64,000 nt of DNA from Lachnospiraceae bacterium (GTDB lineage Bacteria; Bacillota; Clostridia; Lachnospirales; Lachnospiraceae): positions 72,562 through 136,561 of the forward strand of contig JAAUZD010000005.1 of the NCBI GenBank assembly GCA_014804785.1, in the 5' to 3' direction. This document shows, piece by piece, positions 15,752 to 25,392 of the stretch (the stretch's first letter is position 1; each line of letters begins with the position of its first letter). The translations under genes and the position numbers were made by a program. The notes under the pieces are model-generated. The model was not told the origin of the DNA. It was given only the letters and a program-made list of their open reading frames with translations, and made no database searches.

Positions 15752-17026
15752 ATGAAGAGAGGGCTATTAAAGTATCTGTTTCTGCCTGTACTAATGGCAG
15801 GTATGCTGGTGGGATGCCAGGGGCAGACGGAGACAGGAGAAAATGTGGAATCAGTACAGGAAACTTCCAGTGGAGCTATTGATTCGGGCAAAAATGTATC
15901 GCTTACCATATGGGGAGCAGAGGAGGATGTTGAGCTGCTGGCAGAAATGGTGGAAAGCTTTAAGCAGCAGTACGCAGGGCAGGCAGATTTTGAAATTACA
16001 ATTGTGAGTCAGGGAGAAGCTGATTGTAAAGAAGCACTGTTTGCTGATATTGAAGGAGGAGCGGATGTTTTCGCTTTTGCAGATGACCAGCTTCGGGCCA
16101 TGGTGGCTGCCGGGGCGTTATCGCCAGTAGAAAATGCTGATGCGATAATAGAGGCAAATATTGAAGCGGCAAATGAGGCGGCTTCTGTAAACGACAGATT
16201 GTATGCGTACCCGATGACAGCAGATAACGGATATTTTTTATATTATAATAAAGAATTTTTGAGCGATGAGGATGTTAAAGAATTGGATACGATTCTACAG
16301 GTGGCAGCAGATAATGAAAAGAAAGTTACCATGGATTGGTCATCAGGATGGTATCTGTATTCATTCTTTGGATGCACAGGGCTTGAAGTGGGATTGAATG
16401 ACGACGGTGTTTCCAATTACTGTAACTGGAATGCGATTGACACACCTGTGAAGGGAACGGATGTCGCGGAGGCCATGCTGGAAATTGCAGCAAATCCGGG
16501 ATTTTCAAACAGCGTAGATGAAGATTTTATAGCAGGGGTGCAGGATGGCAGCGTGATAGCGGGAGTTTCAGGCGTCTGGGATTCTATGCCTATAGAGCAG
16601 GCATGGGGAAACAATTATGGAGCAGTAAAGCTTCCTACCTATACTTGTGCAGGAAATCAGATACAGATGGCATCTTTTGCTGGGTATAAGATGCTGGGAG
16701 TCAATGCCTACTCCAAGCAGGCAGAATGGGCACATAAGCTGGCAGAATGGATTACAAATGAGGAGAATCAGACATTGCGTTTTATGAAAAGAGGACAGGG
16801 ACCATCGAATATCAATGCATCCTCATCTTCGGAGGTGCTGAAATCGCCGGCAATACAGGCGGTTTTAAAGCAGTCAGAGTTTGCAAGCCTGCAACGGGTT
16901 GGCAGTACTTATTGGACTCCGGTTCAGACTTTTGGAGAGACGTTAGCAGACGGCAATTCGCAGGGGAAAAACTTACAAGAGCTGCTGGATACCATGGTAG
17001 AGGCAGTGACAGAGTCATATAATTAA
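15752..17026 (+). CDS. orphan sugar-type solute-binding lipoprotein
   Basis: 424 residues with lipobox LVGC (Cys22) and an SBP_bac_8-like body: [39 protein letters not shown], and [18 protein letters not shown]. This resembles maltose-type receptors. No permease or ATPase gene adjoins it; instead a chemoreceptor gene follows 11 bp downstream with its own AAGGAGG. The pair suggests a ligand-bound receptor sensed by the chemoreceptor, or a receptor using the channels encoded at 3.7-5.5 kb or 20.8-22.6 kb. Substrate unknown, probably a carbohydrate. Confidence 0.8.
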   Translation: MKRGLLKYLFLPVLMAGMLVGCQGQTETGENVESVQETSSGAIDSGKNVSLTIWGAEEDVELLAEMVESFKQQYAGQADFEITIVSQGEADCKEALFADIEGGADVFAFADDQLRAMVAAGALSPVENADAIIEANIEAANEAASVNDRLYAYPMTADNGYFLYYNKEFLSDEDVKELDTILQVAADNEKKVTMDWSSGWYLYSFFGCTGLEVGLNDDGVSNYCNWNAIDTPVKGTDVAEAMLEIAANPGFSNSVDEDFIAGVQDGSVIAGVSGVWDSMPIEQAWGNNYGAVKLPTYTCAGNQIQMASFAGYKMLGVNAYSKQAEWAHKLAEWITNEENQTLRFMKRGQGPSNINASSSSEVLKSPAIQAVLKQSEFASLQRVGSTYWTPVQTFGETLADGNSQGKNLQELLDTMVEAVTESYN

Positions 17027-17037
17027 GGAGGTGCAGA

Positions 17038-18774
17038 ATGAAAAAGCAAAAGCGTAGTGTAAGCATTAAAATTATGATCATGCTGCCTGTTGTGATTCTG
17101 GGTTTTGTAGCGATTGCATCCAGTCTTGAAGGTGTGCATAATATTCAAAATGTGAATTCTGATGCGATTCATATAACGGATAACTATATGACTGCCATTC
17201 AGGATTTATCAGAAATACAGAAAAAGGCACAGGATATCCATAAGCTTGCTTTATCTCATATTATTGCAACGGATTTTGACACGATGATTCATGTTGTGGA
17301 AGAGATTAAGATACAGGAAGAAGAACTGGATCAAATGTTGAAAGAATATGAGGTGTATGTAAGGGAAGAGAATAGGGCAGATTACGGGGAACTATTGTCT
17401 AATTATGAAGAATTAAAGCATGCAATTGTATTTCTGGTAGCAAACAGTGCGGACAGCAAGACAGCCGATGCTTATGGATGGGCAAACGGAGATGTTGCGT
17501 TATATGGTGACGCCATGCAGACAAATATCAATACAATGATGAATTTTGTCACGGAGCAGGCTTCGGAGGCAAGAGCGCAGCTTGATGAGGTTTATAAACA
17601 ATCCATGTTGGGAAGCGTCAGAACGATTATTATCAGTATTATCGTAATGCTGATAGCTCTCTTTGTTGTTTTATACAGGGTAATCCGTCCGATTTCAAAG
17701 GCGCAGAAAGACATCAAGGATATTATTTCGGGGATTGATAACAGACAGGGAGATCTTACAAAGCGGGTTACTGTAATGTCAAATGATGAAATTGCATCTT
17801 TGGGAAACGGAATCAATACCTTCATGGATAAACTGCAGCAGATTCTAAGGATGATTACACACAATTCAAAGAAAATGGATGTGATGGTCAATCAGGTGCT
17901 TGATAGTGTCAGAACATCCAATGACAGCGTAACAGATTTGTCGGCACTGACGCAGGAACTGGCGGCAACTATGCAGGAGGTATCCCATTCTACAAGTATG
18001 ATTAACCAAAATGCAGAGGCGGTCCTTGCAGAAGTGAATTTGATTGCAGATAAATCCACAGATATGAATCAATATTCAATAGAAATGAAAAAACAAGCAG
18101 AAAATTTAGAAAATGATGCGAAAAACAGTATGGAAGAGACTGGAAGCCGTGTGAATGAAATTGTGCAAGTGCTTGAAAAAGCGATTGAAGATTCTAAAAG
18201 TGTTGACAGGGTCAACAGTCTGACGAATGATATCTTAAGCATCTCCAATCAGACCAATCTGCTGGCACTTAATGCATCCATAGAAGCGGCAAGGGCAGGA
18301 GAAGCAGGAAAAGGGTTTGCGGTGGTTGCAGACGAAATCCGCCAGCTTGCAGATTCCAGTAAGGAAGCTGCAAATCGTATCCAGGGAATCAATGAAATTG
18401 TTTTAGGCGCAGTACATAATCTTGCCAGTACCTCCAATGATATGGTGGAATATCTGAATGCTTCCGTTCTGCCGGAGTTTGAAAAATTTGTAGATACCGG
18501 TGCGCAGTACAGAAATGATGCTACCTATATAGAAGGGGTTATGAACGAATTTAAGGATAAGACTGATAGCTTAAAGAGGGAAGTCGATGAAATTGCTGTT
18601 TCCATTAAAACAATCACTACAGCCATAGAGGACGGCGTAAACGGAGTGAGTGGAGCGGCAGAGAGTACGCAGATGCTGGTGGTAGATATGGAAAAAATCA
18701 GTGAAAGAATGGGTGAAAATAAAGAAATTGCGGAGGAACTTCAGAAGGAAACAACGATTTTTACCAGACTGTAA
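17038..18774 (+). CDS. methyl-accepting chemotaxis protein
   Basis: 578 residues. Helix 1 (about 11-29) and helix 2 (about 197-216) bracket a periplasm-facing, all-helical region of about 165 residues that fits the four-helix-bundle sensor type. A HAMP domain follows ([16 protein letters not shown]), then the cytoplasmic signalling hairpin with the conserved tip [20 protein letters not shown]. No CheR-binding pentapeptide is seen at the C-terminus. It probably biases flagellar rotation through CheA/CheW encoded elsewhere. Its cotranscription with a solute-binding lipoprotein suggests indirect sugar sensing. Confidence 0.9.
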   Translation: MKKQKRSVSIKIMIMLPVVILGFVAIASSLEGVHNIQNVNSDAIHITDNYMTAIQDLSEIQKKAQDIHKLALSHIIATDFDTMIHVVEEIKIQEEELDQMLKEYEVYVREENRADYGELLSNYEELKHAIVFLVANSADSKTADAYGWANGDVALYGDAMQTNINTMMNFVTEQASEARAQLDEVYKQSMLGSVRTIIISIIVMLIALFVVLYRVIRPISKAQKDIKDIISGIDNRQGDLTKRVTVMSNDEIASLGNGINTFMDKLQQILRMITHNSKKMDVMVNQVLDSVRTSNDSVTDLSALTQELAATMQEVSHSTSMINQNAEAVLAEVNLIADKSTDMNQYSIEMKKQAENLENDAKNSMEETGSRVNEIVQVLEKAIEDSKSVDRVNSLTNDILSISNQTNLLALNASIEAARAGEAGKGFAVVADEIRQLADSSKEAANRIQGINEIVLGAVHNLASTSNDMVEYLNASVLPEFEKFVDTGAQYRNDATYIEGVMNEFKDKTDSLKREVDEIAVSIKTITTAIEDGVNGVSGAAESTQMLVVDMEKISERMGENKEIAEELQKETTIFTRL

Positions 18775-18786
18775 TCATTAATAATA

Positions 18787-18832
18787 CAAAGAAAGAGCAG
18801 GGATTTTATTCAGAAATTCCTGCTTTTCTTTG
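18787..18832 (+). terminator. terminator after chemoreceptor gene
   Basis: CAAAGAAAGAGCAGGGATTT (18787-18806) pairs with AAATTCCTGCTTTTCTTTG (18814-18832) with two imperfections. It lies between converging genes and is rich in A on one side and T on the other, so it may serve both. Confidence 0.65.
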
Positions 18833-18839
18833 CTGACAA

Positions 18840-19454
18840 CTATATATCCCAATAAGATTTCCCATTTTCAATCATTTGGCAGAAGGTAAGGATCATGATC
18901 CGCCGAAGGGGAGCAAGGTAAGCTTCGAGTCCAAACTTTGAAGGATATGTAAGGGTGACCAGATTGATTTCCGCCGCTATTTTTCTGGCAATGACATCAT
19001 CCTGCAAGGATACCATGTTAAAAACGGTAGAGCAGTAGTTCCTGCTTTTTGAACAGGAAATGAGATGACATCTTCCAAAATTACTCCACTCTTCTTCAAG
19101 AACCTGCTGTTCGGCTTCGTTTTCGGGGGTAAAGCCGTATAAGCACAAATCTCTTAAATTGTTTTCTAGTTCCTGTATCTGCTTTGGAATCGAGAAAGAG
19201 TTACTGGCAGCTGCAGACGCTTTTATCATAATCCAAGCGAGCATAAAGGAGTCAGAGCTCTTTTTCTTACTTTTGCTGAAAAAGCGCTTGTTTAGCAGTT
19301 TCATCCGATAGCAGTCGTGGGCATGATCCAGATTTTGGTCGATTGCTTTTTTCAGATATTTCTTCCTTTTTACAATATCTTCTATTTCATAATAATGAGC
19401 GGGCCAGTCTATCAGCAAATCAAATTCCGGCAGGCCTTCCTTTTTTAGCAGCAT
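18840..19454 (-). CDS. unrecognised 204-residue protein (possibly DUF6553)
   Basis: The product starts MLLKKEGLPEFDLLIDWPAH and is soluble, largely helical and charged, with several Cys (HDCYRMK, RDLCLYG, GRCHLISCSKSRNYC) that do not form an obvious zinc motif. GAGGT precedes the ATG by 8 nt. It resembles short lachnospiral proteins I recall under DUF6553, but that is a weak memory. It stands alone on the minus strand between a chemoreceptor gene and a sugar ABC operon. Function unknown. Confidence 0.65.
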   Translation of the reverse strand: MLLKKEGLPEFDLLIDWPAHYYEIEDIVKRKKYLKKAIDQNLDHAHDCYRMKLLNKRFFSKSKKKSSDSFMLAWIMIKASAAASNSFSIPKQIQELENNLRDLCLYGFTPENEAEQQVLEEEWSNFGRCHLISCSKSRNYCSTVFNMVSLQDDVIARKIAAEINLVTLTYPSKFGLEAYLAPLRRIMILTFCQMIENGKSYWDI

Positions 19455-19583
19455 AATGGATACCTCATTTCTACTCTATGAATTTATTATAGATTGGCTA
19501 TGAAAAATTGGCAAGTGCGGTTTAAAAACAAGACATGTCACAGATTAGGATGATGGACGGAGACAATCGGAAGTAGCAAAATC

Positions 19584-19612
19584 TGGACATCTATTTTTTT
19601 TTTAAGTATAAT
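19584..19612 (+). promoter_or_regulatory. promoter of the second sugar ABC operon
   Basis: TGGACA (19584-19589) and TATAAT (19607-19612) with 17-bp spacing, the spacer containing a run of ten T. The first gene starts 55 bp downstream. Confidence 0.7.
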
Positions 19613-19667
19613 GTGAAAAGAAAGAGATCTGCATAGCGGCAGATTATGGAAAGGTGTGATTGATAAT

Positions 19668-20762
19668 ATGGAAGTTATATTACAGAATCTGACGAAAAAA
19701 TTTCCAAGTCGTGACAGAAAAAATCGTGAGGATGTTGTTGCTGTCAGTGACTTTTCTTTTAAAATCCCGGATGGAGAACTGATCGGTCTCCTTGGGCCGT
19801 CGGGATGCGGTAAGAGCACTACGCTTAATCTGATCAGCGGTCTTCAAAAGCCTACCAGCGGAAAAATTTTTTTTGGAGAAGACGATGTCACCGATCTACC
19901 GCCAGAAAACAGGGGAATTGGGCTGGTGTTCCAGAACTATGCGCTTTATCCCCATCTGACGGTGAAACAGAATATTTTATTTCCATTGCAAAACCTCAAA
20001 GGAAAGGACAAGATCTCAAAGACAGAAATGCTTGAAAAAGCATATAAGGCAGCGAAGCTTGTGCAGATTGATGAGTTAATGGAGCGCAAGCCTGATCAGC
20101 TCTCAGGCGGTCAGCAGCAACGCGTGGCGATTGCCCGTGCGCTGGTGAAGATGCCTCGTGTGCTTCTTTTAGACGAGCCTTTATCTAATCTTGATGCCCG
20201 CCTGCGGCTTCAGACGAGAGAAGAAATCAGAAGAATCCAGAGGGAAACAAAGATTACCACTATTTTTGTGACTCATGATCAGGAAGAGGCAATGAGTATT
20301 TCTGACAGGATCGTGGTGATGAAGGATGGCGTTGTCCATCAGATTGGAAAACCACAGGATGTGTATGATGATCCGACGAACCTGTTTGTTGCGAAATTTC
20401 TTGGGACTCCTCCCATTAATGTTTTTAACGGGAAGATTAAGGATAACCGACTGTATATAGGCGAGGATGCTGTGCTGGAGGTCAAAGGTGTTCCGGAGCA
20501 GGAAGTCTATGTGGGGATCAGACCGGAAGGCTTTCTTTTACAGGAAGAAGGTTCCTTGTGCTGTAAACTGAGCGGTGTTGAAGTGATGGGACGTGATGTC
20601 AGTGTGGTATCTACAAATGCGGCTTCCTTAAATCCAACCATCCGCGCGATTATTGGAACGGAAAACAATGTAAATACGCGGGAAGGGATAGTTAGCTTTA
20701 ATTTGATACCTCATAAGGTGTTCCTTTTTAGTAAGGAATCAGAAGAAAGAATTTATTTTTAA
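19668..20762 (+). CDS. sugar ABC transporter ATPase, UgpC/MsmK type
   Basis: 364 residues. ATG 19668 is preferred over in-frame GTG 19656, which overlaps the GGAAAGG ribosome site. Walker A GPSGCGKST, Q-loop FQNYALYPHL, signature LSGGQQQR, Walker B VLLLDEP and H-loop VTHDQEEA are intact. The C-terminal TOBE-like domain (PQDVYDDPTNLFVAKFLGTP) is typical of CUT1 ATPases such as MsmK, MalK and UgpC. Genes for two permeases and a binding protein follow. MsmK-like proteins often energise several importers, and this is the only CUT1 ATPase in the window, so it may also serve the maltodextrin permeases at 3.7-5.5 kb. Confidence 0.9.
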   Translation: MEVILQNLTKKFPSRDRKNREDVVAVSDFSFKIPDGELIGLLGPSGCGKSTTLNLISGLQKPTSGKIFFGEDDVTDLPPENRGIGLVFQNYALYPHLTVKQNILFPLQNLKGKDKISKTEMLEKAYKAAKLVQIDELMERKPDQLSGGQQQRVAIARALVKMPRVLLLDEPLSNLDARLRLQTREEIRRIQRETKITTIFVTHDQEEAMSISDRIVVMKDGVVHQIGKPQDVYDDPTNLFVAKFLGTPPINVFNGKIKDNRLYIGEDAVLEVKGVPEQEVYVGIRPEGFLLQEEGSLCCKLSGVEVMGRDVSVVSTNAASLNPTIRAIIGTENNVNTREGIVSFNLIPHKVFLFSKESEERIYF

Positions 20763-20774
20763 GGAGCACTGATT

Positions 20775-21680
20775 ATGATGAGAAAAAAATTGAAAAGCAG
20801 CAGTATCAAAGGCTGGCTGTATCTTTTACCGGCACTTTTATTCCTTGGAATTTTTATGGTGTATCCGCTGATCGATGTCTTTGTTTATTCTTTTGAAGAA
20901 GGATATAATTCTGCATCCCAGACCTACTTTGGGGTAGGATCTTATAATTATTCTTATGTTTTGCATGATCCTTATTTCCTGCAGGCTGTGAAAAATACAT
21001 TCTTGTTGGTTATCATTACGGTGCCTTTATCGACAGGCATTGCTCTGCTCATCTCGGTAGGGCTTAATTCCATCAAGCCTTTAAGGAATCTGTTTCAGAC
21101 GGTTTATTTCCTGCCGTATGTGACCAATACGCTGGCAGTGGGGCTGGTGTTCATGATTCTCTTTAAGAAGACGGCGTACTCGGATGGGTTTATCAACCTG
21201 ATTATCAATTGGTTTGGAGGATCAAGTATAGATTTTATTGAGGGACCTTACTGGGCAAAGATGTTCGTGCTGTGTTTTTACACCATATGGGTGGTCATGC
21301 CTTTTAAGATCCTGATTCTGACCAGTGCATTAGCATCGGTGAACCAGGAATATTATAATGCGGCAAAAGTGGACGGCACATCAAAATTCAGAACTTTTAT
21401 GAGGATTACACTGCCCATGATATCACCGATGATTTTTTACCTGATTATTACAGGATTTATCGGTGCATTTAAGGCGTACAGCGATGTGGTTGCTTTATTC
21501 GGTACAAATCTGAATGCGGCGGAAATGAACACAATTGTTGGTTATGTGTACGATATGCTTTACGGAGACAGCGGGGGCTATCCTTCCTATGCTTCCGCTG
21601 CGGCAATCCTGCTATTTGCAATTGTGCTCACGATTACATGCATCAATTTATTAATCAGTAAAAAGAATGTTCATTATTAA
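20775..21680 (+). CDS. sugar ABC transporter permease, first subunit (MalF/UgpA type)
   Basis: 301 residues, six predicted membrane helices. The EAA loop reads YNAAKVDGTSKFRTFMRITL then PMISPMI. AAGGAG lies upstream of ATG 20775. It follows the ATPase gene by 12 bp and is followed by the second permease. CUT1 importers carry oligosaccharides, glycerol phosphates or similar; the substrate here is not evident. Confidence 0.88.
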   Translation: MMRKKLKSSSIKGWLYLLPALLFLGIFMVYPLIDVFVYSFEEGYNSASQTYFGVGSYNYSYVLHDPYFLQAVKNTFLLVIITVPLSTGIALLISVGLNSIKPLRNLFQTVYFLPYVTNTLAVGLVFMILFKKTAYSDGFINLIINWFGGSSIDFIEGPYWAKMFVLCFYTIWVVMPFKILILTSALASVNQEYYNAAKVDGTSKFRTFMRITLPMISPMIFYLIITGFIGAFKAYSDVVALFGTNLNAAEMNTIVGYVYDMLYGDSGGYPSYASAAAILLFAIVLTITCINLLISKKNVHY

Positions 21681-21693
21681 GAAGGTAGCGGAT

Positions 21694-22569
21694 ATGGATA
21701 ATAAAATGAATTACGATAAAATTGAAAAGACTGCCAGAGTCCGTAAAAGGGTGATCAGCACAATTACTTATGTGCTTCTGGCTTTTTGGGCTGTGGTGGT
21801 ATTGTTCCCGTTCTACTGGATGATTTTGACATCGGTGAAAAGCTATGGCGAGTACAATTCAGAATATATTCCAAAGTTTTTTACACTGTCTCCTACTTTA
21901 CAGAATTATATGGATGCATTTACCACGGTGCCGCTTGGGAAGTACCTTGCCAATACCGTACTTTTTGCCGTCTTGACGACTGCAATTATGCTGGTGGTGA
22001 TAACGCTTGCGGCATTTGCCTTTGCCAGACTTGACTTTAAGGGGAAGAACGTGCTGTTCGTCATTTTCCTGTCACTGATGATGATTCCAAATGAACTGGT
22101 AATCATCACCAATTTTGTGACGATCACCAATTTGGATATGCGTAATACCTTTTCGGGATTGATTCTGCCCTCTGTTATGTCGGTCTTTTATGTTTATCTG
22201 TTGAAGGAGAATTTTGAGCAGATACCTGACAGTTTATATTATGCGGCAAAGGTTGACGGAACCTCTGATTTGAAATATCTGTTGAAGGTGATGATACCGA
22301 TATCAAAGCCAACGCTCATTACGATCACGATATTGAAGGTGATCGAATGCTGGAATTCTTATGTATGGCCGCGGCTGATAACGGATGATGAAAGTTATTA
22401 TCTTGTCTCGAATGGAATTCAGGAAATAAGGGAAAATGGCTTTGGACGTGAAAATATACCGGCAATGATGGCGGCTGTAGTCGTCATCTCGGTTCCCTTG
22501 ATTGTCCTGTTTCTGATCTTTCGAAGGAAGGTAATGGAAGGGGTGTCAAGAGGAGGAACAAAAGGATGA
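21694..22569 (+). CDS. sugar ABC transporter permease, second subunit (MalG/UgpE type)
   Basis: 291 residues. The frame is open from 21667, but ATG 21694 has GAAGGT upstream and avoids overlapping the previous gene. Six helices; EAA loop YYAAKVDGTSDLKYLLKVMI then PISKPTL; C-terminal EGVSRGGTKG as in MalG-like proteins. Its stop overlaps the next ATG (ATGA), coupling it to the binding protein. Confidence 0.88.
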   Translation: MDNKMNYDKIEKTARVRKRVISTITYVLLAFWAVVVLFPFYWMILTSVKSYGEYNSEYIPKFFTLSPTLQNYMDAFTTVPLGKYLANTVLFAVLTTAIMLVVITLAAFAFARLDFKGKNVLFVIFLSLMMIPNELVIITNFVTITNLDMRNTFSGLILPSVMSVFYVYLLKENFEQIPDSLYYAAKVDGTSDLKYLLKVMIPISKPTLITITILKVIECWNSYVWPRLITDDESYYLVSNGIQEIRENGFGRENIPAMMAAVVVISVPLIVLFLIFRRKVMEGVSRGGTKG

Positions 22570-24200
22570 GCAAAAAATGGAAAGGCATTGTACCGCGTAT
22601 CATATCGTGTATCCTTCTGCCGGCAGTTGCTTTTGGCAGCTTGCTTACATTGACTGGATGCCATGGTCAGACGGGAATGGCAGCTTTTGAGATACCCGCC
22701 GAATTTGATCTTTCAGAGGAGCATGAGATTACCTTCTGGGCAAAAAATGATACCAACAAAACCCAGACTGCAATTTATGAAAAGGCAATTGCCGATTTTG
22801 AAACATTATATCCCAATATTAAAGTGAATCTGCGTCTGTATACGGATTATGGGAAGATTTATAACGACGTCATAACTAATATTGCAACGAATACGACGCC
22901 TAATGTCTGTATCACTTATCCTGATCATATTGCAACTTATCTGACAGGAACAAACCTTGTGGTGCCCCTTGAGGAGTTGTTCGTGGATGAAAAATATGGT
23001 CTGGGGGGAAGTGAAGTCAAGTTTGATTCCCCTATGGTCTCGGAGATTATTCCGCAGTTTCTGGAAGAATGCTCATTTGGCGGTCATTATTATGCCCTTC
23101 CTTATATGCGTTCAACGGAGGCCTGCTATATCAATAAAACTTATGTGGAGGCTTTGGGATATACTCTGCCGGATACGCTTACCTGGGATTTTATATGGGA
23201 GGTTTCAGAAGCTGCCATGAAGAAGGATGCTGAGGAGAATTTTCTGGTCAACGGGCAGAAGGTTTTGATTCCCTTTATCTATAAGTCTACCGACAACATG
23301 ATGATTCAGATGCTGAAGCAGAAGGATGCGGGTTACTCAACGGACAGCGGTGAAATACTGCTTTTTAACGACACCGCAAAGGAACTTTTGCTGACGATAG
23401 CGGAGCATGCCCAAAGCGGGGCTTTTTCAACGTTTCTGATTTCAAGTTATCCTGCTAATTTCATAAATGCCGGACAGTGCATCTTTGCAGTTGATTCCAC
23501 AGCCGGCGCTACATGGATGGGGACAAATGCGCCGCTGTGCGATATCAGTGAAGATAAAATCGTGGAATTTGAGACAGAGATCATGCCTATTCCACAATTT
23601 GATACGGAACATCCACAGATGATTTCCCAGGGACCTTCCGTCTGTATTTTTAACAAAGAAAATTCCCAAGAGGTCATGGCTTCATGGCTGTTCGTCCAGT
23701 ATCTGCTGACCAATGAAGTGCAGATTGCCTATTCGGAAACGGAAGGATATGTGCCTGTGACTTCCAAAGCACAGGAATCAGCGGAATATCAGGATTATTT
23801 GTCCAGATGCGGCGAAGATAATGCCTTATATTATGATATCAAGATCAGAGCAGCGCAGCTGTTGCTTGACAACACAGATAATACCTTTGTCACGCCTGTA
23901 TTTGTGGGTTCGGCATCCCTTCGCGATGCGGCAGGACAATTGGTAGAAAGCACTGTCAAATCTTCCAGAAGAGGACAGGAGATTGATGATGAATATATTG
24001 ATGAGCTTTACAGTGACACGGTCTCCTTGTACCGCCTTGATCAGATAGGAAGCCAGAGCAGCTTTGCCACTGCAAATAAAGCTGATTTAGGGGAACTTCC
24101 GGGCACTGCGAAGGCACTGCTAGGGGCACTTGCAGCTGCATGGATTCTGATTATTCTATATGTAATTTTCCAGATGATGAAGAAGAGGAGGAAGCTGTGA
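22566..24200 (+). CDS. solute-binding protein with lipobox and C-terminal membrane helix
   Basis: 544 residues, about 100 longer than usual sugar-binding proteins. A lipoprotein signal ends at LTGC (Cys32); the body is SBP_bac_1-like (HEITFWAKNDTNKTQTAIYE, YPDHIATYLTGTNLVVPLEE, GHYYALPYMRSTEACYINK). After about residue 490 comes a segment leading to a hydrophobic helix (about 516-537, GALAAAWILIILYVIFQMM) and KKRRKL. So the protein seems anchored at both ends. Its ATG overlaps the permease stop, making it the receptor of this ABC system. The C-terminal helix might hold it permanently against the permease. Confidence 0.82.
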   Translation: MSKKWKGIVPRIISCILLPAVAFGSLLTLTGCHGQTGMAAFEIPAEFDLSEEHEITFWAKNDTNKTQTAIYEKAIADFETLYPNIKVNLRLYTDYGKIYNDVITNIATNTTPNVCITYPDHIATYLTGTNLVVPLEELFVDEKYGLGGSEVKFDSPMVSEIIPQFLEECSFGGHYYALPYMRSTEACYINKTYVEALGYTLPDTLTWDFIWEVSEAAMKKDAEENFLVNGQKVLIPFIYKSTDNMMIQMLKQKDAGYSTDSGEILLFNDTAKELLLTIAEHAQSGAFSTFLISSYPANFINAGQCIFAVDSTAGATWMGTNAPLCDISEDKIVEFETEIMPIPQFDTEHPQMISQGPSVCIFNKENSQEVMASWLFVQYLLTNEVQIAYSETEGYVPVTSKAQESAEYQDYLSRCGEDNALYYDIKIRAAQLLLDNTDNTFVTPVFVGSASLRDAAGQLVESTVKSSRRGQEIDDEYIDELYSDTVSLYRLDQIGSQSSFATANKADLGELPGTAKALLGALAAAWILIILYVIFQMMKKRRKL

Positions 24201-24202
24201 TG

Positions 24203-24230
24203 TTGACTTCTTGCGAATTTCGTGTATAAT
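24203..24230 (+). promoter_or_regulatory. promoter of the OB-like lipoprotein gene
   Basis: TTGACT (24203-24208) and TATAAT (24225-24230) with 16-bp spacing, immediately after the ABC operon. It implies a 5' leader of about 150 nt before ATG 24386, part of which is structured. Confidence 0.75.
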
Positions 24231-24323
24231 GAGTTCAATGTCTGCGGTTGGAATGTGTGTTTTATAAAATGTGCATTTTGTTCTGCAGATTATATATAAA
24301 AGGATAACGCAGGGGCGTGTTTT

Positions 24324-24382
24324 GAAGCGTTGCATGTTCCTATTGCCGTAGACTCGGCGTGGAACGCTTCGGAATGGAGGAG
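24324..24382 (+). promoter_or_regulatory. structured 5' leader of lipoprotein gene (shared leader motif, copy 1)
   Basis: GAAGCGTT (24324-24331) pairs with AACGCTTC (24363-24370); GCC..GGC can pair inside. The stem ends directly before GGAATGGAGGA, which contains the ribosome site. A very similar arrangement precedes the permease gene at 29473 (TTCGGAATGGAGGA is identical in both). It could control translation. Confidence 0.5.
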
Positions 24383-24385
24383 AAG

Positions 24386-25252
24386 ATGAAAAAGTTGACA
24401 ATGTTACTATTAACCCTGACACTTGTGTTTTCCTGCATTGGATGTGGATCCAAGGAAGAAAGTGCGAATGATGCTGCAAATGTAGAGGCTGAGGCGGAAA
24501 CAGGTGCTGAGACAGATGCAGAAGCAGGAGATGCAGATGTTGCAGAGCCGGAAGCAGAAACTGCTGATGAAACTCAGGAAGAGGATGCCGCAGAGGTAAA
24601 ATCTGAAGGTGTTATGACTTACGATGAATATGTTGCAGCAGACCTTGATTCAGAGGTTGTAGTGGAGACTTATGTGCAGGCAAAGCAGTCCTGGTGGGAA
24701 GATCAGGCTACCCTTTATACACAGGACAAAGACGGTGCGTATTTTGTATACAATGTGGCATGTTCTCAGGAAGACTATGATAAGCTGACTCCCGGAACAA
24801 AGATTAAGGTTACCGGATACAAGTCTGAATGGTCCGGTGAAGTTGAAATCGTTGATGGAACTTTTGAAATCGAGGATGGAAATTATGTGGCAGAGGCAGA
24901 AGATGTTACAGGACTTCTTGGATCAGATGAACTGATTAATCACCAGAATGAATTTGTAACCTTTAAAGGTATGACCGTTGAAGCAGCTGGACAGGATGAT
25001 GATGGAAATGATGTGGCATTCCTGTATAACTGGGATGGTTCAGGTCAGGACGGCGACGATTTATATTTCAACGTTTCTCTTGATGGAACAACTTATACAT
25101 TTACAGTTGAATCTTATCTGTGTGACAATACTACTGATGTTTATAGTGCTGTAAAGGTTCTGAACATTGGTGATAAGATTGATATGGAAGGTTTTCTGTA
25201 TTGGTATGAGGGAGTAAATCCTCACATCACTTCAGTAACAGCAGCAAACTAA
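24386..25252 (+). CDS. acidic lipoprotein with two OB-like domains, function unknown
   Basis: 289 residues. ATG 24386 has GGAGG; the longer frame to 24359 lacks one. Lipobox CIGC (Cys20) is followed by an Ala/Glu-rich linker (about 25-70) rich in EAE and DAE. The rest contains two beta-rich units resembling OB folds: SEVVVETYVQAKQSWWEDQA...GTKIKVTGYKSEWSGEVEI and NEFVTFKGMTVEAAG...IGDKIDMEGFLYWYEGVNPH. Similar OB lipoproteins are common in Lachnospiraceae. Its own promoter separates it from the ABC operon, and a terminator follows, so it is monocistronic. Confidence 0.75.
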   Translation: MKKLTMLLLTLTLVFSCIGCGSKEESANDAANVEAEAETGAETDAEAGDADVAEPEAETADETQEEDAAEVKSEGVMTYDEYVAADLDSEVVVETYVQAKQSWWEDQATLYTQDKDGAYFVYNVACSQEDYDKLTPGTKIKVTGYKSEWSGEVEIVDGTFEIEDGNYVAEAEDVTGLLGSDELINHQNEFVTFKGMTVEAAGQDDDGNDVAFLYNWDGSGQDGDDLYFNVSLDGTTYTFTVESYLCDNTTDVYSAVKVLNIGDKIDMEGFLYWYEGVNPHITSVTAAN

Positions 25253-25296
25253 AACCTGCCTGCCATGCTTGGCGGATAGAACGGTATAATCAGGAG

Positions 25297-25335
25297 CACC
25301 CCGGAAATCAAGATATTTGATATCAGGGGTGTTTT
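25297..25335 (+). terminator. terminator after the lipoprotein gene
   Basis: CACCCC (25297-25302) pairs with GGGGTG (25326-25331), with an inner ATCAA/TTGAT stem, and is followed by TTTT. Confidence 0.7.
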
Positions 25336-25392
25336 GCGTATGCCTAACAGCTTTTGGTTAGTTTTAAAGTCGAGATGGATAGTTTCCTAAGG

